A stretch of 64,000 nucleotides of DNA from Halorientalis marina (lineage in GTDB: Archaea > Halobacteriota > Halobacteria > Halobacteriales > Haloarculaceae): NCBI RefSeq assembly GCF_023028345.1, contig NZ_CP095487.1:434001-498000 (forward strand). The letters are read 5' to 3'. Under the pieces are notes generated by a model. That model saw only the letters and a list, made by a program, of their open reading frames with translations. It was not told the DNA's origin and made no database searches. The position numbers and the translations under genes are program-made. Each line of letters opens with the position of its first letter. Position 1 is the stretch's first letter. Shown piece by piece: positions 25,725 through 33,848 of this stretch.

Positions 25725-28361
25725 TCAGTCGGGGTAGATCAGGATCGTCGCGAGGTCGCTCTCGACGACGACGACCTCCTCGCCGGACTCGGCGCGGTGT
25801 TCCTCGTGCACCGCGACGGCGTCGCCAGGGACGACGGCGACCTCCTCACCGAGGTCGACCTCCACCTCGCCGTCCAGGCGTTTCTGCTGTTTGACGTCCT
25901 CGGGGTCGGCGTCCTCCAGCGCGCCGACGACGGCGCCGGCCTGATCGCGGAACTCGGGGCCGATGACCGAGTGGTCGGGTTCGACCTCGACGGGGACGAG
26001 TTCGACCGCCGGCTCGCCCTTCCGGATGTGGACCGGGGCGTTGACCGCCTCCGAGAGGTCGTAGGTGTCGACCGCGCGTTCGGGGGTCTCCTCGGCGTAG
26101 ACTTCGATCTTCCCGAGTTCGGCGTTCAGCGCCATCCCCTGGTCGGACTTCCAGCCCCGGACCGTCGAGGCCACGTCCGCGATGAGTTCGCCGACGGTCT
26201 CGGCCTCCTCGTCGACCATGTCGACTTCGGGCCAGTCGGCGGCGTGGACGCTCCCCTCGGTCGCGGGCAGGCCCTGCCAGGCCTCCTCGGTCAGGAAGGG
26301 GGCGAAGGGCGCGAGCATCCGCAGCGAGGCCGACAGCGCCGTTTCGAGCGCGTCCTTGGCGGCGTTTGCCTCCCCGGGACGCCCCTCGTAGAGCCGGCCC
26401 TTGATGAGTTCGAGGTAGTCGTCGGCGAGGTCGTGCCAGACGAACTCCCGGAGCTCTCGGAGCGCGGCGTCGAACCGGTAGGCGTCCATGTGCTCGGCGA
26501 CCGTGTCGGCGACCTGCGAGGTCCGCGAGAGAATCCACTCGTCGGCGTCGCGGTAGGCCGGGCTCTCCATCGTCGGCCCGCCCGACTCGAGGTGGCCCGC
26601 CGCGAACTTCGTGATGTTCCAGACCTTCGTCCCGAAGCGGCTCGCGGACTTGACCTCCTTCCACTGGAACTGGATGTCGCTTCCGGGCTGTCCACCGAGG
26701 GCCATCGCCTGCCGGAAGGCGTCGGCGGAGTACTCCTCGACGGCCTCCTCGGGCTGGACGAAGTTCCCGCGGGACTTGGACATCTTGTTGCCGTCCTCGC
26801 CGAAGACCATCCCGTTGATCAGGGCCTCGTCCCACGGGATCTCGTCTTCGAGGGCGGCGGTCCGGAGGATGGTGTAGAACGCCCACGTCCGGATGATGTC
26901 GTGGCCCTGCTCGCGCAGTTGGACCGGCTCGAACGCCTCGCCGGGCCAGCCGTTGACGTACATCGCGGAGATCGAGGAGTCCATCCACGTGTCCATCACG
27001 TCGGTCTCGCCGGTCCAGGATTCGGCGCCACACTCGGGACACTCACCGATTGCGGGATCCTCGTCGGTCGGTTCGACCGGGAGTTCGTCCTCTTCGGCGA
27101 CGTGGGTGTGGCCGCAGTCCTCACAGAACCACGCGGGGATGGGCGTGGCGAACACGCGCTGGCGGGAGATCACCCAGTCCCACTCCATCCCCTCGGTCCA
27201 GTCCTCCAGGCGGTCGTACATGTGCTCGGGCACCCACTCGACGTCGCGGGCGTGTTCCAGGATTTCGTCCTGGCGGACCTCGACGAACCACTGCTCTTTC
27301 GAGAGGATTTCGATGGGCGTGTCACACCGCCAGCACTGCCCGACGTTCTGCTCCGTGGGTTCGCTCTCGTTGAGATAGCCCGCCTCGTGGAGGTCGTCGG
27401 CGACGGCCTCCTTGGCCTCGTCGATCGTCATGCCGGCGTACTCGCCGGCGTCCTCGTTCAGTTTGCCGTCCTCGGTGACGACCGCCCGGAGGTCCAGGTC
27501 GTGTTCGGCCCACCAGTCCACGTCCTGTTTGTCCCCGAAGGTACAGATCATGACCGCGCCGGTCCCGAACTCGGCGTCGGCGTCCTCGTCGGCGATGAGT
27601 TCGACCTCCTGGCCGAAGATGGGGACCTCGAACGTGTCACCGATGCGGTCCTCGTAGCGCTCGTCGTCGGGGTGGACGGCCATCGAGACACACGCGGCGA
27701 GCAGTTCCGGACGCGTGGTGGCGATCTCGACGTCGTCCGTTTCGTCGTCGGCACCGGGGAAGGTGACGTAGTAGAGAGTGCCGTCGACGCCCTCCTCGGT
27801 TTCGACCTCGGCGTCGGCGATGGCGGTCTCACACCGCGGACACCAGTTGACGGGGTGTTCGTCCTGATAGACGTAGTCGGAGTCGGCCATCCGGACGAAC
27901 GACCGCTGGGTCTCGCCCCAGTAGTCGGGGTCCATCGTCTTGAACTCGTGGTCCCAGTCCTGGGAGAACCCCAGCGCGTGCATCGTCTCTTTCATCGCGT
28001 CGATCTGTTCCTCGGTGTGCTCGATGCACATCTCGCGGAACTCGTCGCGGGGCACGTCCGTCCGGTGGATGTCCCGGTTCTCCTCGACTTTCACCTCGGT
28101 CGGGAGGCCGTGGCAGTCCCACCCCTGGGGGAAGTCCACGTCGAACCCCTGCAGGCGCTTGTACCGGGCGGCGAAGTCCATGTAACACCACCCCAGCGCG
28201 TTCCCGATGTGGAGGTTCCCGGTCGGGTACGGCGGGGGTGTGTCGATAACGTAGTCGGGACTCCCCGAATCCTCGTACTGGTAGACATCCATTGCCTGCC
28301 ACTGTTCGCGCCACTTCCCCTCGATCTCGTCTGGCTCGTAATTGTCCGGTAGGTCACTCAT
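25725..28361 (-). CDS. valS: Valyl-tRNA synthetase
   Basis: This 878-residue class Ia synthetase charges tRNA-Val. The catalytic core has the HIGH motif as [10 protein letters not shown] at about residues 49-58 and KMSKSRGN at about residues 532-539. An editing (CP1) domain lies between, and the tRNA-binding and C-terminal domains follow. Two zinc-type clusters ([13 protein letters not shown]) lie near residues 416-440. The length is normal for archaeal ValS. The 135-bp upstream region contains an ATTTAGATC patch near the start. Confidence 0.97.
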   Translation of the reverse strand: MSDLPDNYEPDEIEGKWREQWQAMDVYQYEDSGSPDYVIDTPPPYPTGNLHIGNALGWCYMDFAARYKRLQGFDVDFPQGWDCHGLPTEVKVEENRDIHRTDVPRDEFREMCIEHTEEQIDAMKETMHALGFSQDWDHEFKTMDPDYWGETQRSFVRMADSDYVYQDEHPVNWCPRCETAIADAEVETEEGVDGTLYYVTFPGADDETDDVEIATTRPELLAACVSMAVHPDDERYEDRIGDTFEVPIFGQEVELIADEDADAEFGTGAVMICTFGDKQDVDWWAEHDLDLRAVVTEDGKLNEDAGEYAGMTIDEAKEAVADDLHEAGYLNESEPTEQNVGQCWRCDTPIEILSKEQWFVEVRQDEILEHARDVEWVPEHMYDRLEDWTEGMEWDWVISRQRVFATPIPAWFCEDCGHTHVAEEDELPVEPTDEDPAIGECPECGAESWTGETDVMDTWMDSSISAMYVNGWPGEAFEPVQLREQGHDIIRTWAFYTILRTAALEDEIPWDEALINGMVFGEDGNKMSKSRGNFVQPEEAVEEYSADAFRQAMALGGQPGSDIQFQWKEVKSASRFGTKVWNITKFAAGHLESGGPTMESPAYRDADEWILSRTSQVADTVAEHMDAYRFDAALRELREFVWHDLADDYLELIKGRLYEGRPGEANAAKDALETALSASLRMLAPFAPFLTEEAWQGLPATEGSVHAADWPEVDMVDEEAETVGELIADVASTVRGWKSDQGMALNAELGKIEVYAEETPERAVDTYDLSEAVNAPVHIRKGEPAVELVPVEVEPDHSVIGPEFRDQAGAVVGALEDADPEDVKQQKRLDGEVEVDLGEEVAVVPGDAVAVHEEHRAESGEEVVVVESDLATILIYPD

Positions 28362-28496
28362 GATTTAGATCGCGCTGATGGCTCGGTCGGCCGAGAAACG
28401 TGCGACTGGTCGTCGCGCTACCGTACTACCGACGACATCAGGCCCATACCCGTGGCTTTGCTCGGTCGCGTGTATAATGTTTCGCTTCCCGGCACC

Positions 28497-28988
28497 TCAC
28501 CCGGCCGGCCCCACCACGTACCTGTCCAGCAGGAACACGCCCGCGCTCACGGCGACCGCGGCGACCGTCACGCGCGGGTCGGAGGTAACGTAGAGGTTCG
28601 GGGTCGGCGGGCGCCACCAGATCGGATACAGCCAGAAGCTTGCCTGCCCGTCCGCGAACATCCGCAGGCCGTCCAGGGCGAGCGAACTCGCGCCGCCGGC
28701 GACGAGCAGGGCGAAGGCGCGCCGTCGGGCTTCGGTGAACGCGAGCGTGATTCCGGCCGCGATCACGAGGACGCCCGCGAGCGAACTGACCGGAGTGTAA
28801 GAGAACGGCACGCCGAGCAGCCCCTCGATCACCTCGGCGTCAACGACGAGGTCGATCTTGACGAGGTCGGGGATGACCGCGCCGGCCATCCCGACGGGAA
28901 TCCAGCGCGCCGTCAGCCCGTCGAGCCCCCAGCTCGCGACCGTCAACAGGACGTACGCCGCCAGGACGTGTGTCAGTAGCTCCGCCAT
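28497..28988 (-). CDS. Membrane-bound metal-dependent hydrolase-like protein
   Basis: This 163-residue protein is hydrophobic, with four or five membrane segments. It begins MAELLTHVLAAYVLL and has an IPDLVKIDLVV loop near residue 40, a layout like YdjM/DUF457 'metal-dependent hydrolases', in which a His and Asp near the membrane surface are conserved. The activity is unproven in that family. Its ATG shares one base with the TAA of the upstream gene (TAATG), so the two are translationally coupled. Confidence 0.7.
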   Translation of the reverse strand: MAELLTHVLAAYVLLTVASWGLDGLTARWIPVGMAGAVIPDLVKIDLVVDAEVIEGLLGVPFSYTPVSSLAGVLVIAAGITLAFTEARRRAFALLVAGGASSLALDGLRMFADGQASFWLYPIWWRPPTPNLYVTSDPRVTVAAVAVSAGVFLLDRYVVGPAG

Positions 28989-29461
28989 TATTTCGCCTCG
29001 AACCCGAGTCCGTCGAGATCGATTCGCCAGTGTCTGAAAAACAGGACGGCGACGAGCACCACTCCGACCAGGGAGACGGCGTACTTGAAGAGCGTCGAGC
29101 TCCCGGCCGGGTTGACCACGATGACGTTCTCCGCCGTGAGTCGCCTGTCGGGCCGAATCGTCCCGTACACCTGGAGCGTGCCGCCGGGCGCGACCGCCCG
29201 GTCGACGCCGCTTACCGTCAGCGGGAGCTGGCCCCGTTCCGTCTCGACGAGCATCTCGACCGTTTCGTTCGCCCGGTCGGTCTCCTGGACCGTCCCGAAC
29301 AGGAAGGTTTGCTCGCCGACGTGGTCCCCGTAGTTCGCGTCCAGTGCCGTCGCGTTGGCGTAGGGCCAGTGGTCGTCCTCGACGGCGTCGAAGTGGACGC
29401 CCATCCCGACGACGAGGAGCACACACACCACCATTCCGAGGAGTCGCAGGCCGAGGCGCAT
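28988..29461 (-). CDS. Membrane protein with OB-fold-like extracytoplasmic domain
   Basis: This 157-residue protein has an N-terminal membrane segment (about residues 5-24) and a C-terminal one (about 126-144). Between them is a beta-rich domain (GEQTFLFGTVQETD, LQVYGTIRPDRRLTAENVIV) that reads like a small OB fold facing outside. No named family is recognised. It is coupled to the downstream membrane gene by a 1-bp overlap, so they probably act together. Confidence 0.65.
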   Translation of the reverse strand: MRLGLRLLGMVVCVLLVVGMGVHFDAVEDDHWPYANATALDANYGDHVGEQTFLFGTVQETDRANETVEMLVETERGQLPLTVSGVDRAVAPGGTLQVYGTIRPDRRLTAENVIVVNPAGSSTLFKYAVSLVGVVLVAVLFFRHWRIDLDGLGFEAK

Positions 29462-29559
29462 TGCTTCGTGGTACCGGAAGCACCGACTGTCAGGTATAGA
29501 TACGTTTGGATTTCGTCGGAAACCACAACCCCTACCTGCCGGCCTGCTGAGGCTCGGAT

Positions 29560-30471
29560 ATGCACCTCGGCGTAATCGGACTCGGGCGGATGGGGCGGAT
29601 CGTCGTCGACCGCGTCCTCGATGCGGGCCACGACGTGTCCGCGTTCGACATCGACGACGACGCGGTCGCGGACGCCGCCGACGCCGGCGCGACTCCCGCC
29701 GACTCCATCCCCGACCTCGCGGACGACATCGGCGCGGAGAAGCGCATCTGGCTGATGGTCCCCGCCGGCGACGCCATCGACGCCGCACTGGACGAACTCG
29801 ACGGGCTGGTGGACGAGGACGACGTGATCGTCGACGGCGGGAACTCCCACTTCGAGGACTCCGTCCGCCGCGCCGAATCCACCGACGCCGCCTATCTCGA
29901 CTGTGGCACCTCCGGCGGTCCCGCCGGCGCGGAACTGGGCTTCTCGCTGATGGTCGGCGGCCCCGAGTGGGCCTACGATGAACTGCGGCCGGTCTTCGAC
30001 GCCGTCGCCACCGGGCCGGACGGCCACGACCGGATGGGGCCGGCGGGGTCGGGCCACTACGTCAAGATGGTCCACAACGGCGTCGAGTACGCCCTGATGC
30101 AGGCCTACGGCGAGGGATTCGAGCTGCTCCACGAGGGCCGCTACGACCTCGACCTCGAGGCCGTCGCGCGCACGTGGAACAACGGCGCGGTCATCCGGTC
30201 GTGGCTGCTGGAACTCTGCGAGGAGGCCTTCCGCGAGGAGGGAACCGACCTCGGGGACGTGGCCGACCACGTCGCCGGCGGCTCGACGGGCACCTGGACC
30301 GTCCAGGAGGCACTGGAGCAGGAGGTCCCGCTGCCGCTGATCTACGCGGCGCTGGCCGAGCGATTCAACTCCCGTGGGACGGGTGACGGCGAGGGGCGGT
30401 TCTCCCGGCGGCTGGCTAACCGCCTGCGCTACGGCTTCGGGCGGCACGAAGTGAAACGCCGCGAGGAGTGA
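29560..30471 (+). CDS. gnd: 6-phosphogluconate dehydrogenase, decarboxylating (short type)
   Basis: This 303-residue protein oxidises and decarboxylates 6-phosphogluconate to ribulose 5-phosphate. It has a Rossmann dinucleotide motif (GLGRMGRI) at residues 6-13, the GGNSHFEDS substrate motif near residue 95, and GPAGSGHYVKMVHNGVEY near residue 166, which holds the catalytic Lys. The length of about 300 residues is typical of the NAD-preferring short form used by haloarchaea in the oxidative pentose phosphate route. The start lies just after an AT-poor gap to the divergent membrane operon. Confidence 0.93.
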   Translation: MHLGVIGLGRMGRIVVDRVLDAGHDVSAFDIDDDAVADAADAGATPADSIPDLADDIGAEKRIWLMVPAGDAIDAALDELDGLVDEDDVIVDGGNSHFEDSVRRAESTDAAYLDCGTSGGPAGAELGFSLMVGGPEWAYDELRPVFDAVATGPDGHDRMGPAGSGHYVKMVHNGVEYALMQAYGEGFELLHEGRYDLDLEAVARTWNNGAVIRSWLLELCEEAFREEGTDLGDVADHVAGGSTGTWTVQEALEQEVPLPLIYAALAERFNSRGTGDGEGRFSRRLANRLRYGFGRHEVKRREE

Positions 30472-30567
30472 CCCGTGGTCGCCGACCCTCGCTCTGCCGA
30501 ACGCGTTCGCCCGCGGCTCCTGGGGAGAACAACAGCTTAATTAACGCCGTATTCCGTACCTGCGAAT

Positions 30568-31152
30568 ATGGTCGATCCACTGGGTGTCGCGCTCGGGGCG
30601 GTGCTGACGCTCACCGCCGTTGTCCTGCACTACTCGTCGGGCACCGGCTGGGAGCCCAACGACGACATCTCCCAGGAGGTCCTCGAGAAACGCGCGGAGA
30701 GCCTCCCGGAGACGGACTTCCCCGAGCCGATGAACCGGTCCATCGGCGGCGGTGGCGCCCCCGCGGGCGCCGTCGCCGGCGGTGCCGAAGGTGAACTCGC
30801 AGAGGGCGGCGAGAGCGACGAAGACGAGGGCTTCGACCCCGACGCAATCGCCGATGACGAGGTCGAGGTCTACGAGATCGAGTTCGCAAAGGAGGGCGAA
30901 ACCATCGAAATCGCGAACAACGAGAACATCCTCGACGTCGGCGAGGACAAGGGTTGGGACATGCCCTACGCCTGCCGCGAGGGGTCGTGTCTCTCCTGTG
31001 CCGGCCACATCGAGGAGGGCCCCGCACAGGACTACATCAAACACAGCAACAACGACACGCTGAACGAGGAGGAGATGGACAACGGCTACTGCCTGACCTG
31101 CACGGCGTACCCGACCGACTCCTTCACGCTCGAAACCGGCGAACAGCCCTGA
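30568..31152 (+). CDS. Membrane-anchored plant-type 2Fe-2S ferredoxin
   Basis: This 194-residue protein has the plant-type 2Fe-2S cluster ligands CREGSCLSC plus a later CLTC (YCLTCTAYP) in its last 100 residues. In addition it has an N-terminal hydrophobic helix (VALGAVLTLTAVVLHY, about residues 6-21) and a long acidic Gly/Ala linker, so it is likely tethered to the membrane. It probably carries electrons to an unknown partner. GCTTAATTAA at 30534-30543 is a likely promoter about 25-34 bp upstream of the ATG. Confidence 0.92.
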   Translation: MVDPLGVALGAVLTLTAVVLHYSSGTGWEPNDDISQEVLEKRAESLPETDFPEPMNRSIGGGGAPAGAVAGGAEGELAEGGESDEDEGFDPDAIADDEVEVYEIEFAKEGETIEIANNENILDVGEDKGWDMPYACREGSCLSCAGHIEEGPAQDYIKHSNNDTLNEEEMDNGYCLTCTAYPTDSFTLETGEQP

Positions 31153-31169
31153 GTCGTCCCGGTTCACAA

Positions 31170-31181
31170 CGATTATACGCG
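31170..31181 (+). promoter_or_regulatory. Promoter of tRNA-Arg
   Basis: CGATTATACGCG is a TATA-like element 23-34 bp upstream of the tRNA 5' end, in the only AT-rich patch between the ferredoxin stop and the tRNA. Confidence 0.55.
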
Positions 31182-31203
31182 CGTCTCCTGTACTGCTTTT
31201 CGA

Positions 31204-31276
31204 GGGCGGCTAGTTCAGCGGACAGAACGCCTGGTTCCGGACCAGATGGTCGGGGGTTCAAATCCCTCGCCGCCCG
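31204..31276 (+). tRNA. tRNA-Arg (CCG anticodon)
   Basis: A 73-nt cloverleaf folds with acceptor arms GGGCGGC/GCCGCCC, a D stem GTTC/GAAC, an anticodon loop TTCCGGA giving anticodon CCG (reads CGG, Arg), a TTCAAAT T-loop, and discriminator G. The top pair of the anticodon stem (27:43) is a C-A mismatch. No intron is present. The last 23 nt plus the next base are copied downstream, which marks this tRNA as an integration target. Confidence 0.93.
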
Positions 31277-31277
31277 T
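31254..31277 (+). repeat. Attachment-site core within tRNA-Arg 3' end
   Basis: The T-arm and acceptor 3' strand, from GGGTTCAAATCC to the base after the discriminator, recur exactly at 31368-31391. A shorter part (CCCTCGCCGCCCGT) recurs at 32374 and 33714. This is how tRNA-targeting integrases leave direct repeats; the identification as att is inference. Confidence 0.7.
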
Positions 31278-31499
31278 GCAACAAACCGCTGAGCGTAGCG
31301 AAGCGGTGCAGTGAACCGGCAGCGAGGATTTGAACCACGCGAGACGAACGCAGTGAGTCTCGCAATCGGGTTCAAATCCCTCGCCGCCCGTCGACGGATT
31401 TTCGCCGGAAAATGGGGGCATTGAGTGGCGATACGGTAGATTCACCGTTCTCATTTCTCATTCCCTTTCGTTCAGCAATCGAACGATTCCCAGAGTCCG
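31278..31499 (+). repeat. Second tRNA-Arg tail copy (31368-31411) and hairpins
   Basis: This non-coding stretch contains hairpins ACCGCT/AGCGGT (31286-31308) and GCGAGAC/GTCTCGC. It holds a reverse-oriented T-arm-like GGATTTGAACC, and then the second direct copy of the tRNA tail at 31368-31391. That copy is extended by a GTCGACGG...TTTTCGCCGG flank to 31411, which recurs at 32374-32407. Nothing coding is seen up to the toxin gene stop at 31500. Confidence 0.65.
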
Positions 31500-31850
31500 T
31501 CAAACATCGAATTCTTCTTGCAGGGCATCGACGGCTTCCGCTACCCGCTCTCGTCGAAGCCGTCCCTGCCAGCGGTCGATGTCGTCGTGAGTGATCGACT
31601 GGACGCCCCACGGCACGATTCTGCTATCGTCCGGTGTTCCACCTTGAACCCAGTCGTCGGGGTCGATCTCGATGAGGCCGTCGTGCCAGGATTTCGTCGT
31701 GAGCGTCAGCGCGATGTACTGCTCGCCGTGGAACGGCCGACCCTCGTGGTTCGAGACGACTAGCCACGGCCGCGCGGCGGTCGTGCCTTTGAACGGGTCA
31801 GCGCCGAAGACGACGTCACCGGGCTCGAAGATCGGTTCGTCCTCGCTCAC
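31500..31850 (-). CDS. MazF/PemK-like toxin
   Basis: This 116-residue protein has the small beta-barrel PemK/MazF pattern: FEPGDVVFGADPF and ARPWLVVSN near the N-terminus, then YIALTLTTKSWH, and a C-terminal helix. In the family these are mRNA interferases that cut single-stranded RNA. The GTG start at 31850 overlaps the stop of the upstream HTH gene by 4 bp (GTGA), the usual coupling of an antitoxin-toxin operon. It lies inside the tRNA-bounded module 31392-32373. Confidence 0.75.
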   Translation of the reverse strand: MSEDEPIFEPGDVVFGADPFKGTTAARPWLVVSNHEGRPFHGEQYIALTLTTKSWHDGLIEIDPDDWVQGGTPDDSRIVPWGVQSITHDDIDRWQGRLRRERVAEAVDALQEEFDV

Positions 31851-32221
31851 TGCTCGTTCCCCTGCTGACTCGGATGGGGTTCCTCGGGCGCGTGTGTCGC
31901 CCACTCGTCGCCGTCCTCCGCGCCGAGTTGTTCGTTGAACAGCGCTGTCGCACGACTGTACCCGTCGTAGGACTGCAACCGCTCCTCGTTCTCGGTGATC
32001 GCCCAGTAGGCGGCCTTGTGTTCCACGAGATCACGGGCCTTCAACCGGGAGAGGGCCGTGCTCACGGTCCCGCTGTCGAGGTCGGTCTGGCGTGCGATTT
32101 CGGCGGCCTTGAACGCCCGGTCGCTGTTCGCGCCGAGGAAGCCGAGCACCTGGTCCGTCGCCGAGAGGTCGGCCAGTTCCTCCTCGGATGCGCTCTCGAA
32201 CGTGTCCCGGTCGATCGACAT
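31847..32221 (-). CDS. Winged-helix DNA-binding protein, candidate antitoxin
   Basis: This 124-residue protein contains a MarR/IclR-like winged helix (DQVLGFLGANSDRAFKAAEI ... LDSGTVSTALSRLKARDLVE, about residues 22-67). A C-terminal acidic tail could wrap the MazF-like toxin. It is coupled to that toxin by a 4-bp overlap. The ATG at 32221 is chosen because an AT-rich promoter element lies 21-31 bp upstream. A wHTH antitoxin with a MazF toxin is unlike the classic AbrB-type MazE, so the pairing is inferred from context. Confidence 0.7.
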   Translation of the reverse strand: MSIDRDTFESASEEELADLSATDQVLGFLGANSDRAFKAAEIARQTDLDSGTVSTALSRLKARDLVEHKAAYWAITENEERLQSYDGYSRATALFNEQLGAEDGDEWATHAPEEPHPSQQGNEQ

Positions 32222-32241
32222 GCGTGTAAGTAGTGAAAGTA

Positions 32242-32252
32242 ATGTTATAACC
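32242..32252 (-). promoter_or_regulatory. Promoter of the HTH/MazF operon
   Basis: On the minus strand GGTTATAACAT reads as a TATA element 21-31 bp before the ATG at 32221, consistent with a leaderless transcript. TTATAA is palindromic and could also be bound by the HTH protein as autoregulation, which is inference. Confidence 0.55.
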
Positions 32253-32317
32253 GTTCGCACTGATCCTCCGTATCACTGGTTCTTCGCTCGGCACCGGAAC
32301 TGTCCGTGCTGAAGTAG

Positions 32318-32407
32318 CCGTAATCGGCCCAGAGACGCGCTCAAATGGGATTCGTTCAGCAGGTGAACGCACGCCCTCGCCGCCCGTCGACGGGTTTTCG
32401 CCGGAAA
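32318..32407 (+). repeat. Third tRNA-tail repeat with 75-bp extended homology
   Basis: CCCTCGCCGCCCGT at 32374, with flank to 32407, matches 31378-31411 with one mismatch over 34 bp. Separately, 32318-32392 matches 33658-33732 over 75 bp with roughly ten mismatches, sharing GAGACGCGCTC, AATGGGATTCG and TGAACGCACGCCCTCGCC. Thus it shares its right side with the repeat to its left and its left side with the repeat to its right, as expected for stacked elements. The rest of 32408-32540 shows no coding frame. Confidence 0.75.
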
Positions 32408-32572
32408 CTAAGTGATTCAGGGTCTGTTTGTGGATATTCTGAACTCACCTATCGTCTTCCTTTCGTTCGATTGTCGAACGATTCCGTTTATCCAGTGTCT
32501 CGTCTCGCGACGTGTCACACTCGACCCGATACTGCCGAGGTATTTACCGACACGAGTCGTATCCGTGTCGTG

Positions 32573-33460
32573 ATGGAGCGCGTCGTCCACTACCACTATC
32601 CCTACGCAGAAAATTTCTCGCTCACGTATAGCTCCGCATCCGCCAGCGAGATTCTGGCTCGTCGTAACGAGGCGGACGACGCGACGAAGCTCATCGGCTA
32701 ACCGTTCGAGACGCCGGTCTACGTTCTCTACGAGAGTGAGACGGAAATTCAGAACGCGAGTGACGTGGAGTACGATAGAGACTGGCTCCGCGATCGAATC
32801 ACCGAACTGCCGCGTGCCGGGCAAGTCGTCGCCTTCCGGTTAGTGGAGTTACTCGAAGCGGCCGTGGACGTCCGTGACGACGACGAATTCCGTCTCTACA
32901 AGGACTTCGAGCCGGAGAAAATCAGGCAGGCACTCGATCACGTCTCGTGGGGCACTCCGCTGCCGGAGGTCGCTGGCGATCTCATGTCGAACCTCATCCT
33001 CCGGCACTCGCTCCCGAACGCGAACCACCGGACTGCGATTGCGATGCTCCAGTTCTGCATCGAGAGCGTCGTGGCGGATTTCGAGATGCCGCGGACCCAC
33101 CTGGATGACGACACATGGAAGGAGTGGGTCGATCCGTACATCGTCGACTCAAAGCGTCTCATCACCGTTCGCCGGAACAACGTCCGGTTCCAACGACTCG
33201 AAGACCTCGGTGTCGATCTCGTCGAACGGAAGGACGGGATTCGGATCCGCCTCACTGACTTCGAGCTGGATATGCACTGGCAGGAGGCGCTGTCGACGTA
33301 CGCCAGTCGTCACGAGGAACACTGCACAGCGTTCGCTCGCTCAGTGCTCGAACAGACGGATCGACCGGAACTCGTCGAGCGCTCGGGACCGACGAAACGG
33401 GAATTCGTTGACTATCTAGAAACCGGACTCGTCGAACGGGACTTCAGAGAACTGTTTTGA
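32573..33460 (+). pseudogene. Fic/Doc-like protein gene interrupted by an in-frame TAA
   Basis: Reading from the ATG at 32573, the frame runs 42 codons, meets TAA at 32699-32701, and then continues without another stop to 33460. The downstream part holds HSLPNANHRTA (about codons 145-155), which resembles the Fic/Doc active-site loop HxFx(D/N)(G/A)N(G/K)R, with NANHR as in Doc's NANKR. Fic proteins transfer AMP or, in Doc, phosphate to targets. A TATA-like GTATTTACC lies about 32 bp before the ATG and a GACACG/CGTGTC inverted repeat just after it. A GTG at 32765 could still yield a 231-residue protein with the motif. Sequencing error or true decay cannot be separated here. Confidence 0.65.
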
Positions 33461-33565
33461 TCAGTCGCGAAGCTCCGCGACCGACTGGCCGACCTCGCGA
33501 ACGTGCTCGCTCCGTTCCAGGTCGAGTTCCTCGGCGAGATAATCGACTGTCTCTTCGAGGCTCAT
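33461..33565 (-). CDS. Tiny ORF convergent with the Fic-like gene
   Basis: A 34-residue acidic peptide (MSLEETVDYLAEELDLERS...) could be made from the ATG at 33565. It looks helical and amphipathic. Its TGA stop abuts the TGA of the Fic-like gene (TGATCA at 33458-33463). Small acidic proteins beside Fic/Doc toxins are often antitoxins, but no known antitoxin motif is evident, so this is only a candidate. Confidence 0.45.
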   Translation of the reverse strand: MSLEETVDYLAEELDLERSEHVREVGQSVAELRD

Positions 33566-33657
33566 ACCGAAACGAAGTCCGTCGAGCGGTATAAGCCTGC
33601 TGTTAGTGAGGGTGTCCTCGTGCCTGAACCGCAGTTACCCGGACGAGATTGAAACGT

Positions 33658-33732
33658 CCGTAATCAGCTGCGAGACGCGCTCCAATGGGATTCGCTCGGT
33701 CACTGAACGCACGCCCTCGCCGCCCGTCGACG
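33658..33732 (+). repeat. Fourth tRNA-tail repeat, right boundary of the accessory stack
   Basis: This 75-bp sequence matches 32318-32392 and ends in the tRNA-derived CCCTCGCCGCCCGTCGACG. Beyond 33732 the sequence returns to conserved core genes, so it looks like the distal attachment remnant. No integrase gene is found between the tRNA and this point. Confidence 0.7.
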
Positions 33733-33848
33733 CCACTCCTGCGCTATTCGGACTTTAGAAGCGCGGTCGAGGCGGACCGATACGGAACCACCGGTCCGAC
33801 AGCGGCAGGAACTCGAGCGAACCCTCCCGGGAAACTCCGCGCCCTCAC

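Noticed and set aside
25074-28352. A 1092-codon plus-strand open frame
   Set aside because: It is the antisense shadow of valS and its GNAT neighbour; its translation is Val/Asp/Gly/Arg-rich with no domain.
31368-31411. Second tRNA gene
   Set aside because: Only the T-arm and 3' acceptor strand are present; there is no D-arm, anticodon arm or 5' acceptor strand.
31124-31454. Minus-strand ORFs across tRNA-Arg containing 'GGEGFEP' words
   Set aside because: These are translations of the tRNA reverse strand and its tail copy, a common artefact of tRNA loci.
31204-33732. Provirus or full genomic island
   Set aside because: No integrase, replication or structural genes are present. The evidence supports small repeat-bounded cassettes only.
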